NCBI GenBank assembly: GCA_050287605.1
Contig: JBNKCG010000026.1
Coordinates: 110,782 to 174,781 of the forward strand
Reading direction: 5' to 3'
Source: QQUJ01 sp050287605
GTDB lineage: Bacteria > Pseudomonadota > Gammaproteobacteria > QQUJ01
DNA: 64,000 bases
How positions within the stretch are numbered: position 1 is the first letter of the stretch; each line of letters opens with the position of its first letter. Made by a program: the position numbers and the translations under genes. Below the pieces are notes generated by a model. The model did no database searches, had not been told where the DNA came from, and saw only the letters and a list, made by a program, of their open reading frames with translations. Shown one piece after another: positions 1-8,502 of this stretch.

Positions 1-1
1 C

Positions 2-781
2 ATCGTGCTGCCCGCCACCACTTTTCTGGAGCATGACGATCTCTACCAGGGGGGCGGCCATACCTACCTGCAAGTGGGTTTGCGCGCCATCGAGCCGCTG
101 GCCGAAGCGCGTTCCAACCACGAGGTGGTGTGCGAGCTGGCGCTGCGCGTCGGGGCCGAACACCCCGGCTTCCATATGAGCGCGCGCGAGTTGATCGATG
201 CCACCCTCGCCGCCTCGGGTTGGCCGGCCATCGACGAGCTGGGCGAGTACCCTTGGCACGACTGCGCAGCGCCGTTCGAGGAGGCGCACTTCCTCAACGG
301 CTTCGCGCATCCCGACGGGCGCTTCCGCTTCGCCCCCGACTGGCCGGCACTGGGCACCCAGGCCGAGGGAATGCCGGAGCTTCCGGATCACTGGGAGGTC
401 ACCGATGCGGGCGACACCGAACACCGTTTCCGTCTGGTCACTGCGCCGGCGCGCAACTTCCTCAACACCAGCTTCACCGAAACACCCAGCGCCCAGCGGC
501 ACGAAGGCCGCCCCGAGGTGATGATCCACCCCGACGACGCGGCGACGCTGGGGATCGTCGATGGCACCTTGACGCGCATCGGCAACCACCGGGGCGAGAT
601 CCGCGTCCATGCGCGCCTCTTTGACGGGCTGCAGCGCGGCGTGCTGGTCGTCGAGAGCGTGTGGCCCAACGGCGCTTTTGCCGACGGGCGCGGCATCAAC
701 ACCCTGACCAGCGACGACCCGGCAGCCCCCGACGGCGGCGGCGTGTTTCACGACACGGCGGTCTGGATCAGGCCCAAATGA
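2..781 (+). CDS. Molybdopterin oxidoreductase, C-terminal part (5' end outside window)
   Basis: The reading frame is open from the first bases, so only the last ~259 residues are visible. The start DIVLPATTFLEHDD-like segment is the family motif that follows the guanine-dinucleotide-binding part (a stretch that recurs in formate dehydrogenase and nitrate reductase alpha subunits). Residues ~140-255 (RLVTAPARNFLNTSF, then VMIHPDDAATLGI and RIGNHRGEIRVHARL) form the C-terminal molydopterin-dinucleotide-binding beta-barrel. The NTSF segment is typical of cytoplasmic DMSO-reductase-family enzymes. It lies 83 bp before the formate dehydrogenase genes on the same strand, so two molybdoenzymes are adjacent. 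The catalytic cluster and the metal ligand are outside the window, so the substrate cannot be called. Confidence 0.85.
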   Translation: MVLPATTFLEHDDLYQGGGHTYLQVGLRAIEPLAEARSNHEVVCELALRVGAEHPGFHMSARELIDATLAASGWPAIDELGEYPWHDCAAPFEEAHFLNGFAHPDGRFRFAPDWPALGTQAEGMPELPDHWEVTDAGDTEHRFRLVTAPARNFLNTSFTETPSAQRHEGRPEVMIHPDDAATLGIVDGTLTRIGNHRGEIRVHARLFDGLQRGVLVVESVWPNGAFADGRGINTLTSDDPAAPDGGGVFHDTAVWIRPK

Positions 782-864
782 GAGCGTGATCGCGCGCCCG
801 CGCCCCGACCCGAGACGCAGGCTACCCGCAGCAAAACCGCCCACCCGGTGTAATAATCAACCCT

Positions 865-2544
865 ATGGCCGAACACGACGAACCCCCACGACGGCGCCGG
901 GCGACCGCCCGGCCACCAACCCAGGAAGCCACCCGCTTCGTCGCCGAGCTGCTCGGTGACCGTCCGCGGCGCGCCGACCTGCTGATCGAACACCTCCATC
1001 GCCTGCAGGATCAGGTCGGACATCTGACCGAGGATCACCTGCGCGCGCTGGCAAGTGAGCTCAAACTGGCGCCCGCGGAGATCTACGAGGTGGCGAGTTT
1101 CTACCACCACTTCACCCTGGTCCACGACGGCGACGCGGCGCCGCCGCGCCTTATCGTGCGCATCTGCGATTCGCTGAGCTGCACCCTGGCCGGTGCCGAG
1201 GCGCTCATCGCCCAGGCCACCGCCTACCTGCCCGCCGATGTGCGCCTGGAGCGCGTCCCTTGCGTGGGCCGCTGCCAGCATGCGCCGGTGGCGGTAGTGG
1301 GCACCAATCCGCTGCACCATGCCACGCCCGAGCTGCTGCAGGAGGCGCTGCATCACCGCGAGACCGAACCCGAGATCCCCGACTACGCCGATCTGCGCAT
1401 CTACAGCACCGGCGGCGGCTACAAGACCTGGCAGCGCTGCCTGGAGGGCGAGCTGACGGTGGAAGGCGTCATCGACGCCCTGGAACAAGCAGGCCTGCGC
1501 GGCCTGGGCGGCGCCGGCTTCCCCGCCGCGCGCAAATGGCGGCTGGTGCGCGAGCACCCCGCACCGCGCACCCTGGTGGTCAACATCGACGAGGGCGAAC
1601 CCGGAACCTTCAAGGACCGCCACTTCCTCGAATCCGACCCGCACCGTTTCCTCGAAGGGGCGCTGATCGCCGCCTGGGCGGTGGAAGCCGACGCCATCTA
1701 CCTCTACCTGCGCGACGAGTACGCCACCGCGCGGCAGATTCTCACCAAGGAGTTGGAGTCGCTGCGCGAAACCTTCGACGACGAACTGCCCGCCATTCAC
1801 CTGCGCCGCGGCGCCGGCGCTTACATCTGCGGCGAAGAGTCGGCGCTCATCGAGTCGCTGGAGGGCAAGCGCGGCCTGCCGCGCCAGCGCCCGCCCTACA
1901 TCGCACAGCAGGGTCTGTTCGGCCACCCGACCCTGGAGCACAACCTGGAGACCCTGCACTGGGTGCGCGACATCGTGGAGGGCAACCACGCCGCGCTGTG
2001 CGACGATGCCGGCCGCAGCCTGCGCACCTACTCGGTGAGCGGGCGGGTGGCGCAGCCCGGCGTCTACCGCGCTCCCGCCGGGATCAGCGTGCGGCAACTG
2101 ATCGACGACTACGCCGGCGGCATGCTGCCCGGCCACACGCTCTACGCCTACCTGCCGGGCGGCGCCTCGGGCGGCATCCTGCCCGCCGGGCTGGCCGACC
2201 TGGCGCTGGATTTCGGCACCCTGGAGGAGTACGGCTGCTTCATCGGCTCCGCCGCCGTCGTCGTGCTGTCGCAGGCGGATCGCGCCGTGGATGCCGCGCG
2301 CAACGCCATGCGTTTCTTCGCCCACGAATCCTGCGGCCAGTGCACCCCGTGCCGGGTAGGCACCGAAAAGGCGGTGCATTTGATGGAGGCCGCCGAGTGG
2401 GACGTGCCGCTGCTGGAGGAGCTGGCGCAGGCCATGCGCGACGCCAGCATCTGCGGCCTGGGCCAGGCGGCACCCAATCCCCTGAGCTGCGTATTGCGCT
2501 ATTTCTCCCACGAACTCAAACCGGGGTACGGCCATGCCGACTGA
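865..2544 (+). CDS. fdhB: NAD-dependent formate dehydrogenase diaphorase subunit (NuoE-NuoF fusion)
   Basis: A 559-residue fusion. Residues ~20-165 are a thioredoxin-like NuoE domain with the [2Fe-2S] ligands C101/C106 and C133/C137 (spacing C-x4-C and C-x3-C). Residues ~190-555 are NuoF-like, with the glycine-rich NADH/FMN loop at ~213-219 (GLGGAGF), the FMN motif at ~316-325 (GAGAYICGEE) and the [4Fe-4S] ligands C490, C493, C496 and C530. It should pass electrons from formate oxidation by the molybdenum subunit downstream to NAD+ in the cytoplasm. The fused arrangement is like the beta subunit of the tungsten FDH1 of methylotrophs, whereas FdsGB are separate. HoxF of NAD-hydrogenase is an alternative, but the FdhA neighbour makes formate dehydrogenase far more likely. 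Confidence 0.88.
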   Translation: MAEHDEPPRRRRATARPPTQEATRFVAELLGDRPRRADLLIEHLHRLQDQVGHLTEDHLRALASELKLAPAEIYEVASFYHHFTLVHDGDAAPPRLIVRICDSLSCTLAGAEALIAQATAYLPADVRLERVPCVGRCQHAPVAVVGTNPLHHATPELLQEALHHRETEPEIPDYADLRIYSTGGGYKTWQRCLEGELTVEGVIDALEQAGLRGLGGAGFPAARKWRLVREHPAPRTLVVNIDEGEPGTFKDRHFLESDPHRFLEGALIAAWAVEADAIYLYLRDEYATARQILTKELESLRETFDDELPAIHLRRGAGAYICGEESALIESLEGKRGLPRQRPPYIAQQGLFGHPTLEHNLETLHWVRDIVEGNHAALCDDAGRSLRTYSVSGRVAQPGVYRAPAGISVRQLIDDYAGGMLPGHTLYAYLPGGASGGILPAGLADLALDFGTLEEYGCFIGSAAVVVLSQADRAVDAARNAMRFFAHESCGQCTPCRVGTEKAVHLMEAAEWDVPLLEELAQAMRDASICGLGQAAPNPLSCVLRYFSHELKPGYGHAD

Positions 2545-2563
2545 CCCGGAATCGCCTTTCACC

Positions 2564-2617
2564 GTAGGAGCGGCCGCCGGCCGCGAAGGACTTATCGCGA
2601 GCAGCGCTCGCTCCTAC
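2564..2617. repeat. REPIN-like palindromic repeat between fdhB and fdhA
   Basis: A perfect 9-bp inverted pair, GTAGGAGCG at 2564-2572 and CGCTCCTAC at 2609-2617, encloses two small hairpins: CGGCC/GGCCG around a 3-base loop on the left, and GCGAGC/GCTCGC around AGC at the right. The outer GTAGGAGCG followed by a GC hairpin and GCGAA is the signature of the REP family common in Pseudomonas and relatives. Two units in opposite orientation make a REPIN-like doublet. No REP-associated tyrosine transposase is present here. As RNA it would fold between the two formate dehydrogenase cistrons. Confidence 0.7.
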
Positions 2618-2634
2618 AGCGGGTTTATTTCACG

Positions 2635-5379
2635 ATGAGTATTGAATTCACCCTCGACGGCCAGCGCGTCACCGCGCAGGCCGGCGAAACCCTTCTCCAG
2701 GTCGCCCAGCGCCTGGGCACCGCCATTCCCCACCTCTGCTACCGCGAGGGTCTGCGCGCCGACGGCAACTGCCGCGCCTGCATGGTGGAGATCGAGGGCG
2801 AGCGGGTGCTGGCCCCCTCCTGCCGCCGCCAGCCCGCCCCCGGCATGGTGGTGCACAGCGCCAACGAGCGCGCGCGCCGCGCCCAGCGCACCGTGGTGGA
2901 GCTGCTGCTCAGCGACCTGCCGCCCGAGCGGCCCGAAAGCTGGGGCGAGGTGGGCTACTGGGCGCACCAGCTCGATCTTGAAACCGGCCGATTCCCGCCG
3001 CGCGAACAGCCGGCGGCCGACGTTTCGCACCCGGCCATCGACGTCAATCTCGATGCCTGCATCCAGTGCACGCGCTGCCTGCGCGCCTGCCGCGAAGTGC
3101 AGGTCAACGACGTCATCGGCTTCGCCCGCCGCGGCGCCCACACCCGCGTGGTCTTCGACATGGAAGACCCCATGGGCCACAGCTCCTGCGTCGGCTGCGG
3201 CGAGTGCGTGCAGGCCTGTCCCACCGGTGCGCTGCGCCCGGCCACGCTACGCGACGCCGTACCCGCGGCCCGAGCGGTGGATTCGGTCTGCCCCTACTGC
3301 GGCGTCGGCTGCCAGCTCACCTTTCACGTCGCCGACGAGCGCATCGTCGCCATGGAGGGGCGCGACGGCCCCTCCAACCGCGGGGGACGGCTGTGCATCA
3401 AGGGCCGCTTCGGCCAGGACTACGTACGCCATCCGCAGCGCCTCACCCAGCCGCTGATCCGCCGTACCGACGCACCCAAGAACCCGCGCCTGGCGGTGGA
3501 CCCCGCCGATCCCTCCGCCGTGTTTCGCGAGGCCACCTGGGAGGAGGCGCTGGCGGTGGCGGCGCAAGGTTTCCTGCGCATCCGTTCCGACCACGGTCCC
3601 GGGGCGCTGGCCGGTTTCGGCTCGGCCAAAGGCAGCAACGAAGAGGCCTATCTGTTCCAGAAGCTGGTGCGCACCGGCTTCGGCACCAACAACGTCGATC
3701 ACTGCACGCGACTGTGCCACGCCTCTTCCGTAGCAGCGCTGCTGGAGGGGCTGGGCTCGGGTGCGGTCTCCAACCCCGTGGCCGACGTGCAATACGCCGA
3801 CGTGATCGTGGTGATCGGCGCCAACCCCACCGTCAACCACCCGGTGGCGGCCACCTTCATCAAGAACGCCGTCGAGCGCGGCGCCACGCTGATCGTGATG
3901 GACCCGCGCGAGACGGAGCTGGCGCGCCACGCCGAACACTTCCTGCAATTCCACCCCGACACCGACGTGGCGCTGCTCAACGCCCTGCTCCACACCATCG
4001 TCGAAGAGGAGCTGTTCGACACCGAATTCATCGCCCGGCGCACCCACGGATTCGACGAGCTGCGTGCCCACCTCGCCCCCTACTCGCCGGAGGCGATGGC
4101 GCCCATCTGCGGCATCCCCGCCGAGACGCTGCGCACCGTTGCGCGCCGTTACGCCACGTCCAAGGGCTCGATGATCCTGTGGGGCATGGGCATCAGCCAG
4201 CACGTGCACGGCACCGACAACGCCCGCTGCCTGATCGCCCTGGCGCTGATCACCGGGCAGATCGGCCGGCGCGGCACCGGGTTGCATCCGCTGCGCGGCC
4301 AGAACAACGTTCAGGGCGCCTCCGACGCCGGCCTCATCCCCATGGTCTTCCCCGATTATCAGCGGGTGGACGATGCGCAGGCGCGCGAGCACTTCGAGGC
4401 CTTGTGGGGCACCCCGCTCGATCCCAACCCCGGGCTTACGGTGGTGGAGATCCTCAACGCGGCACGCGACAAAACCATCCGCGGCATGTACGTGATGGGG
4501 GAGAACCCGGCCATGTCCGACCCCGATGCCGCCCACGCCCGCGAGGCCCTGGCCAGTCTCGAACACTTGGTGGTGCAGGACATCTTTCTCACCGAAACCG
4601 CCTACCTCGCCGACGTCGTGCTGCCCGCCTCGGCCTTCGCCGAGAAGAGCGGCACCTTCACCAACACCGACCGCCGCGTACAGTTGGGACGCCCCGCCCT
4701 GGCCCCGCCCGGCGCGGCGCGCCAGGACTTGTGGATCATCCAGGAACTGGCCCGACGGCTGGATCTGAAATGGGACTACGCCGACGCCGAGGCGGTGTTC
4801 GCCGAGCTGCGTCAGGCCATGCCCAGCATCGCTGGCATCACCTGGCAACGGTTGGAGGCGCAATCGTCGGTGACCTACCCCTGCCGCCAGGAAGGCGATC
4901 CCGGCGACGAGGTGATCTTCATCGACGCCTTCCCCACCGCCGACGGGCGCGGCCGCTTGGTGCCCGCCGCGCTGTGCGGCGACGAAGAGCGACCCGACGA
5001 CGCCTATCCCAACGTGCTGATCACCGGGCGCATCCTGGAGCACTGGCACACCGGCTCCATGACCCGGCGCGCGGCGGTGCTCGACGCCGTGCAGCCGCGC
5101 CCCGAGGTGAGCGTCCATCCCGACGATCTGGCCGCACTGCAGAGCGGCGACGGCGAGCTGATTACGGTGGAGTCGCGGCGCGGCGCGATCACCGCCCACG
5201 CGCGCAGCGACCGCGGCGTCCCGCGCGGAACGGTATTCATGCCGTTCTGCTACTACGAGGCGGCGGCCAACGTGTTGACCAGCCCGGCACTGGACCCGGT
5301 GGCCAAGATCCCGGAGTTCAAATACTCCGCCGTGCGGCTGCGGCGCGGCGAACAGCCTCCGGCCGGCGCCGGGTACTGA
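2635..5379 (+). CDS. fdhA: NAD-dependent formate dehydrogenase, molybdenum/tungsten catalytic subunit
   Basis: 914 residues in the usual order for soluble NAD-linked FDH. A plant-type [2Fe-2S] domain has ligands C35, C46, C49 and C63. NuoG-like ferredoxin clusters follow (~CIQCTRCLRAC at 142-152 and CVGCGECVQACP near 184-195), then the cluster motif CPYCGVGC that opens the catalytic domain (~220). The metal-binding cysteine and its partner histidine are C361-H362 in the RLCHASS motif, so this is a cysteine and not a selenocysteine enzyme. GQNNVQGASDAG and GENPAMSDPDA mark the pterin-binding domains, and the C-terminal barrel contains LITGRILEHWHTGSMTRR. It oxidises formate to CO2 and hands electrons to the fused NuoEF partner. 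The start is 17 bases after the REPIN-like repeat and has no strong ribosome site. Confidence 0.95.
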   Translation: MSIEFTLDGQRVTAQAGETLLQVAQRLGTAIPHLCYREGLRADGNCRACMVEIEGERVLAPSCRRQPAPGMVVHSANERARRAQRTVVELLLSDLPPERPESWGEVGYWAHQLDLETGRFPPREQPAADVSHPAIDVNLDACIQCTRCLRACREVQVNDVIGFARRGAHTRVVFDMEDPMGHSSCVGCGECVQACPTGALRPATLRDAVPAARAVDSVCPYCGVGCQLTFHVADERIVAMEGRDGPSNRGGRLCIKGRFGQDYVRHPQRLTQPLIRRTDAPKNPRLAVDPADPSAVFREATWEEALAVAAQGFLRIRSDHGPGALAGFGSAKGSNEEAYLFQKLVRTGFGTNNVDHCTRLCHASSVAALLEGLGSGAVSNPVADVQYADVIVVIGANPTVNHPVAATFIKNAVERGATLIVMDPRETELARHAEHFLQFHPDTDVALLNALLHTIVEEELFDTEFIARRTHGFDELRAHLAPYSPEAMAPICGIPAETLRTVARRYATSKGSMILWGMGISQHVHGTDNARCLIALALITGQIGRRGTGLHPLRGQNNVQGASDAGLIPMVFPDYQRVDDAQAREHFEALWGTPLDPNPGLTVVEILNAARDKTIRGMYVMGENPAMSDPDAAHAREALASLEHLVVQDIFLTETAYLADVVLPASAFAEKSGTFTNTDRRVQLGRPALAPPGAARQDLWIIQELARRLDLKWDYADAEAVFAELRQAMPSIAGITWQRLEAQSSVTYPCRQEGDPGDEVIFIDAFPTADGRGRLVPAALCGDEERPDDAYPNVLITGRILEHWHTGSMTRRAAVLDAVQPRPEVSVHPDDLAALQSGDGELITVESRRGAITAHARSDRGVPRGTVFMPFCYYEAAANVLTSPALDPVAKIPEFKYSAVRLRRGEQPPAGAGY

Positions 5380-5391
5380 CCCGGGTCGGTT

Positions 5392-6585
5392 ATGGCGCTG
5401 ATCGACTCCGGCCCCCTTCAGGGTTTCTACCGCCCCGACTACCACGGCGCCAGCCTGGTGGACCTGATGGCCAGCGTGATCCGCGCTCGCGGCGGGCAAT
5501 CGGCACACACCGGACTCGGCACGGAATTCGAGCAACGGCTCGGTGCGGCACGCCACGTGGTACTGCTGGTGATCGACGGCCTGGGTCTGGCGCAGCGCGG
5601 GCACTACCTGGCAGCGGGTGCCGGGAACGGGTTTTTGGCGCAACGCCCCGAACGCGAACTCTCCAGCGTCTTTCCCGCCACCACCGCCGCCGCGGTTACC
5701 ACACTGATGACCGGCGCCAGCCCCGCCGAACACGGCATCCTGGGCTGGTTCCTCAACCTGCACGATCTGGGGGTGGTGAGCGCCATCCTGCCCGCCATCA
5801 GCCGCACCGACATGCCCATCTTCGACGCCGCGTTCCCGCTGGCCGATTACCTGGCCATCCCGCGCCCGATCGAATCCATGGCCGGGCCCCGCATCGCGCT
5901 CACCCACCGCTTCATCCTCGAAAGCCGTTTCTCCAACGCTGCCGCCGGCTGGAGCGAAACCCATGCCGTCGAGAGTCTCGCCACGCTGGAAGAGGCACTG
6001 ACCCGGTTGGTCCAACGTCCCGACCCCACCTACTGCTACGGCTACTGGCCGGGGTTCGACGCGCTGAGCCACGAGTTCGGCCCAACCTCGGAACAGGCCT
6101 TGAAGCACCTGGGGGAGATCGACGCATTGCTGGGCCGGTTGCAGGAAGCGCTACGATCGCACGGCGCCGCCCTGCTGGTCACCGCGGACCACGGTTTCGT
6201 CGCCACCCCGCCGGAACAGCATGTGGATCTCAGCGCCATAAACGGCCTCTACGACGATCTCGCCACCCTGCCCTCCGGCGACTCGCGCGCCGTCTCGCTG
6301 TTCGTGCGCCCTGCCCGCCTAGCCGCACTGCATGAGCGGTTGCGGGACTTCGGCGACCGCTTCGCGGTGGTTGAGGGCGAGGCCTTATTCGAGGCCGGCG
6401 TGTTCGGCCCCGGCGATCACCACCCCGCCCTGTACGGCCGGGTGGGCGACCTCGTTCTGCTGGCCCGCGGGGCGTGTTCGCTCAGCGCACCGCCGCGCGG
6501 GCGCCCGCCCCACCGCGTACCCGGCAGCCACGGCGGCATGACCGAACCGGAGATGCGTATCCCGCTGTTTCACGCGGGTCCATAA
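5392..6585 (+). CDS. Alkaline-phosphatase-superfamily phosphodiesterase/phosphatase
   Basis: 397 residues with the full metal-site pattern of type I phosphodiesterases and nucleotide pyrophosphatases: the first aspartate in VVLLVIDGLG (~63), the threonine nucleophile in SVFPATTAAA (~90), HGILGW (~118), the D-x-x-SH pair in GFDALSHEFGP (~220), ADHGF (~260) and a late metal histidine in GSHGGMTEPEMRIPL at the C-terminus. No signal peptide is visible, so it is likely cytoplasmic. It starts 12 bases after the formate dehydrogenase stop and is probably co-transcribed. Its substrate is unknown. A role in handling a nucleotide or the pterin-dinucleotide cofactor is only a guess from position. Confidence 0.8.
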   Translation: MALIDSGPLQGFYRPDYHGASLVDLMASVIRARGGQSAHTGLGTEFEQRLGAARHVVLLVIDGLGLAQRGHYLAAGAGNGFLAQRPERELSSVFPATTAAAVTTLMTGASPAEHGILGWFLNLHDLGVVSAILPAISRTDMPIFDAAFPLADYLAIPRPIESMAGPRIALTHRFILESRFSNAAAGWSETHAVESLATLEEALTRLVQRPDPTYCYGYWPGFDALSHEFGPTSEQALKHLGEIDALLGRLQEALRSHGAALLVTADHGFVATPPEQHVDLSAINGLYDDLATLPSGDSRAVSLFVRPARLAALHERLRDFGDRFAVVEGEALFEAGVFGPGDHHPALYGRVGDLVLLARGACSLSAPPRGRPPHRVPGSHGGMTEPEMRIPLFHAGP

Positions 6586-6698
6586 AACAGCGGCCGCCTC
6601 CAACGGAGAACGGCCGCCTCGTATCTGAGTCACCCTCTGCGCCGCCAATCCGGCTGTCGCAGGGCAACCCACACGTCACACACCCCACCGGGGAGCGA

Positions 6699-7256
6699 TC
6701 AGTTGGGGATCACCACCGTGTCGATGACGTGGATGATGCCGTTGCCGGTGGCGATATCCGTCTTGATGATGTTGGCACCGTCGACCTTCGCCCCGCTCGC
6801 CGAACTACCCACCGTCAGCATCGAGCCCTGCACCGTCTTGAGCTGGTTCATGCCCACCACCGCCTTGGCCTCCAAGCGCCCCGGTACCACGTGGTAGGTC
6901 AGGATCTGGGACAGCTTTTCCTTGTCGGCCAGCAGCGCCTCGACGGTGCCCGCCGGCAGTTTGGCAAAGGCTTCGTCCGTGGGGGCAAACACGGTGAACG
7001 GTCCAGGCCCCTTCAACACCTCCACCAACCCCGCCGCCTTGACCGCGGCAACCAGGGTATTGAAGGAACCCGCCGCAACGGCGGCGTCCACGACATCGGC
7101 GTGCATTTCAACGGCACCTGTCTTGACCGTACCGTATTCGTGGTACGACTTCATGTTTCCGCCGGCCTGCGCCGGCGCGGAGATGGCCGCCGCGACCAAC
7201 AGGCCTGCACCGGCAACCGTCGACAACGAAGTTTTGCGTTCGAATAACTTGACCAT
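6699..7256 (-). CDS. Secreted fasciclin (FAS1) domain protein
   Basis: 185 residues. A signal peptide (~1-29, cleaved after SAPAQA) precedes a single FAS1 fold at ~55-185. The conserved blocks are FTVFAPTDEAFAKLP, YHVVPGRL and the closing IIHVIDTVVIPN. FAS1 domains act in adhesion and matrix contacts outside the cell, and the ligand here is unknown. I start at the ATG at 7256 because GAGGAG lies 7 bases upstream on the coding strand; an in-frame TTG 15 bases earlier lacks a ribosome site. It is divergent from the carH-photolyase operon. The ~78-base leader contains a GGTTTGA/TCAAACC inverted repeat (7306-7312 and 7324-7330). Its promoter carries CarH-like boxes. Confidence 0.9.
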   Translation of the reverse strand: MVKLFERKTSLSTVAGAGLLVAAAISAPAQAGGNMKSYHEYGTVKTGAVEMHADVVDAAVAAGSFNTLVAAVKAAGLVEVLKGPGPFTVFAPTDEAFAKLPAGTVEALLADKEKLSQILTYHVVPGRLEAKAVVGMNQLKTVQGSMLTVGSSASGAKVDGANIIKTDIATGNGIIHVIDTVVIPN

Positions 7257-7340
7257 TTTACGTCTCCTCAAAGTCTTTGGATCACACTTGGATTACTGTC
7301 GTCTCGGTTTGAAACAGCTGCAGTCAAACCTTGGACATAA

Positions 7341-7368
7341 GTTATACATTACTTGTACAGATTGTCAA
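7341..7368 (-). promoter_or_regulatory. Fasciclin promoter overlapped by CarH/LitR-type boxes
   Basis: On the minus strand TTGACA (7368-7363), a 16-base spacer and TATAAC (7346-7341) form a good sigma-70 promoter. Laid over it on the plus strand are TATACA (7343-7348) and TGTACA (7354-7359), starting exactly 11 bp apart, and a weaker third unit begins 11 bp further (7365). Tandem 11-bp units containing TNTACA that cover promoter elements are how CarH-type B12 photoreceptors repress in the dark. Regulation is inferred and not shown. Confidence 0.6.
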
Positions 7369-7492
7369 TACCATACTAAATAAATTGGGTAATAACCGCC
7401 TATTACCTGACATATTACACTGATATCATGGCATTAGTCGTCAGTTACTATTGATACAAACATTGTGCAATTTGTAAAATCAGCGCTCAGTA

Positions 7493-7520
7493 TTGACGGA
7501 AAAGATAATTCTTGTATAAC
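7493..7520 (+). promoter_or_regulatory. carH-phrB operon promoter
   Basis: TTGACG (7493-7498), a 16-base spacer and TATAAC (7515-7520) place a transcript start near 7527, 22 bases before the ATG at 7549. The -10 region contains TGTATAACTT, identical over 10 bases to the fasciclin -10 region on the other strand. Only one TGTATA box (7513-7518) is present, with no second box 11 bp away, so any autoregulation would be weaker. Confidence 0.6.
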
Positions 7521-7548
7521 TTTCATAACCCCTTATGCCGAGCACCCC

Positions 7549-8475
7549 ATGAATGCCACACCGGCCGTTGATGACGTCGATGACCTGAGCGAACGCGGGC
7601 TCTATCCCATTCGCACCGTTTCTACCCTCACCGGCGTCAACTCGGTCACCCTGCGGGCCTGGGAGCGGCGCTACGCGCTGATCCAGCCACGGCGTACGGC
7701 GAAAGGTCATCGCCTCTACACGCAGCAGGACATCGATCGCATCAACAGCATCCTGCAACTGCTGGACAGGGGCATACCCATCAGCCAGGTCAAACACCGC
7801 CTAACGGGCAACGCGCGGACCGGCGCCGCAGCCCAGGAGGCGGGACCTTGGGAGCAGTTCCAGCAACGCATGCTCAACGCGGTGGTGCGATTCGACGAAA
7901 GCGCCCTGAGCGAGATCTACAACGAAGCGCTCTCCATCTACCCCATCGACCGGGTAACCCAGCGATTGATCATTCCGCTGCTGCGCACCCTGGGCGAACG
8001 GTGGGCATCCACCGAGGGCAGCGTGGCCGAGGAGCACCTTTTCGGCAGTTTCCTGCGCAACAAACTGGGCGCACGCTTTCACCACCAAGGGCGTCGCAAC
8101 CACGGGCCCAGGCTGGTAGCGGCCTGCCTGCCGGGAGAACACCACGAAGTGGGATTGCTGCTGTTCTGCCTCGCCGCGCTGGAGCACGACTATCAGATCG
8201 TGCTCCTGGGTGCCGACCTCCCCCTGGAGGAGCTGCCTACGGTCGTGCAACGCACCGCAGCCAGTGCCATCGTTCTGTCCGGATCCATGACCGTTCTGCC
8301 CACTGCACTGCAAGAGGGACTGACACGGCTGATGCAGCAGATCGACGTACCGGTGCTCATCGGCGGGGAGACATCCATCGCGCATCACGACGCCATCGTG
8401 CGCGCGGGCGCCGTCCCGGTGGGCAACGACATCGCCCACGCGCTCCGCCAACTGGACGGACTGGCGGGGGCCTGA
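7549..8475 (+). CDS. carH: CarH/LitR-type B12-dependent photoreceptor, MerR-family repressor
   Basis: 308 residues. An N-terminal MerR-type winged helix at ~18-88 (YPIRTVSTLTGVNSVTLRAWERRY, then GHRLYTQQDIDRI) is followed by a four-helix cobalamin-capping bundle (~95-185) and a B12-binding Rossmann domain (~188-305). The photoreceptor signature W-x9-E-H is present as W152 and E162-H163. The lower-ligand motif is E197-x-H199-x-x-G202, with H199 the expected cobalt ligand. Proteins with these features bind adenosylcobalamin, tetramerise on operators in the dark and let go in light. The start at 7549 is chosen because an earlier in-frame GTG (7465) lies upstream of the promoter. The photolyase follows after 27 bases. 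Confidence 0.93.
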   Translation: MNATPAVDDVDDLSERGLYPIRTVSTLTGVNSVTLRAWERRYALIQPRRTAKGHRLYTQQDIDRINSILQLLDRGIPISQVKHRLTGNARTGAAAQEAGPWEQFQQRMLNAVVRFDESALSEIYNEALSIYPIDRVTQRLIIPLLRTLGERWASTEGSVAEEHLFGSFLRNKLGARFHHQGRRNHGPRLVAACLPGEHHEVGLLLFCLAALEHDYQIVLLGADLPLEELPTVVQRTAASAIVLSGSMTVLPTALQEGLTRLMQQIDVPVLIGGETSIAHHDAIVRAGAVPVGNDIAHALRQLDGLAGA

Positions 8476-8502
8476 CACCCCAGCCACGACGCCCCGAGCA
8501 CC

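Noticed and set aside
748..2562. 604-codon open frame antisense to fdhB
   Set aside because: Compositional shadow of a GC-rich gene; the plus frame has all NuoEF motifs.
3066..6108. Very long open frames overlapping fdhA (1089 codons plus, 953 codons minus)
   Set aside because: Arg/Gly/His-rich shadows with no family pattern, covering fdhA and the phosphodiesterase in other frames.
7465..7548. N-terminal extension of CarH from a GTG at 7465
   Set aside because: The extension contains the TTGACG/TATAAC promoter; the ATG at 7549 gives the normal MerR N-terminus.
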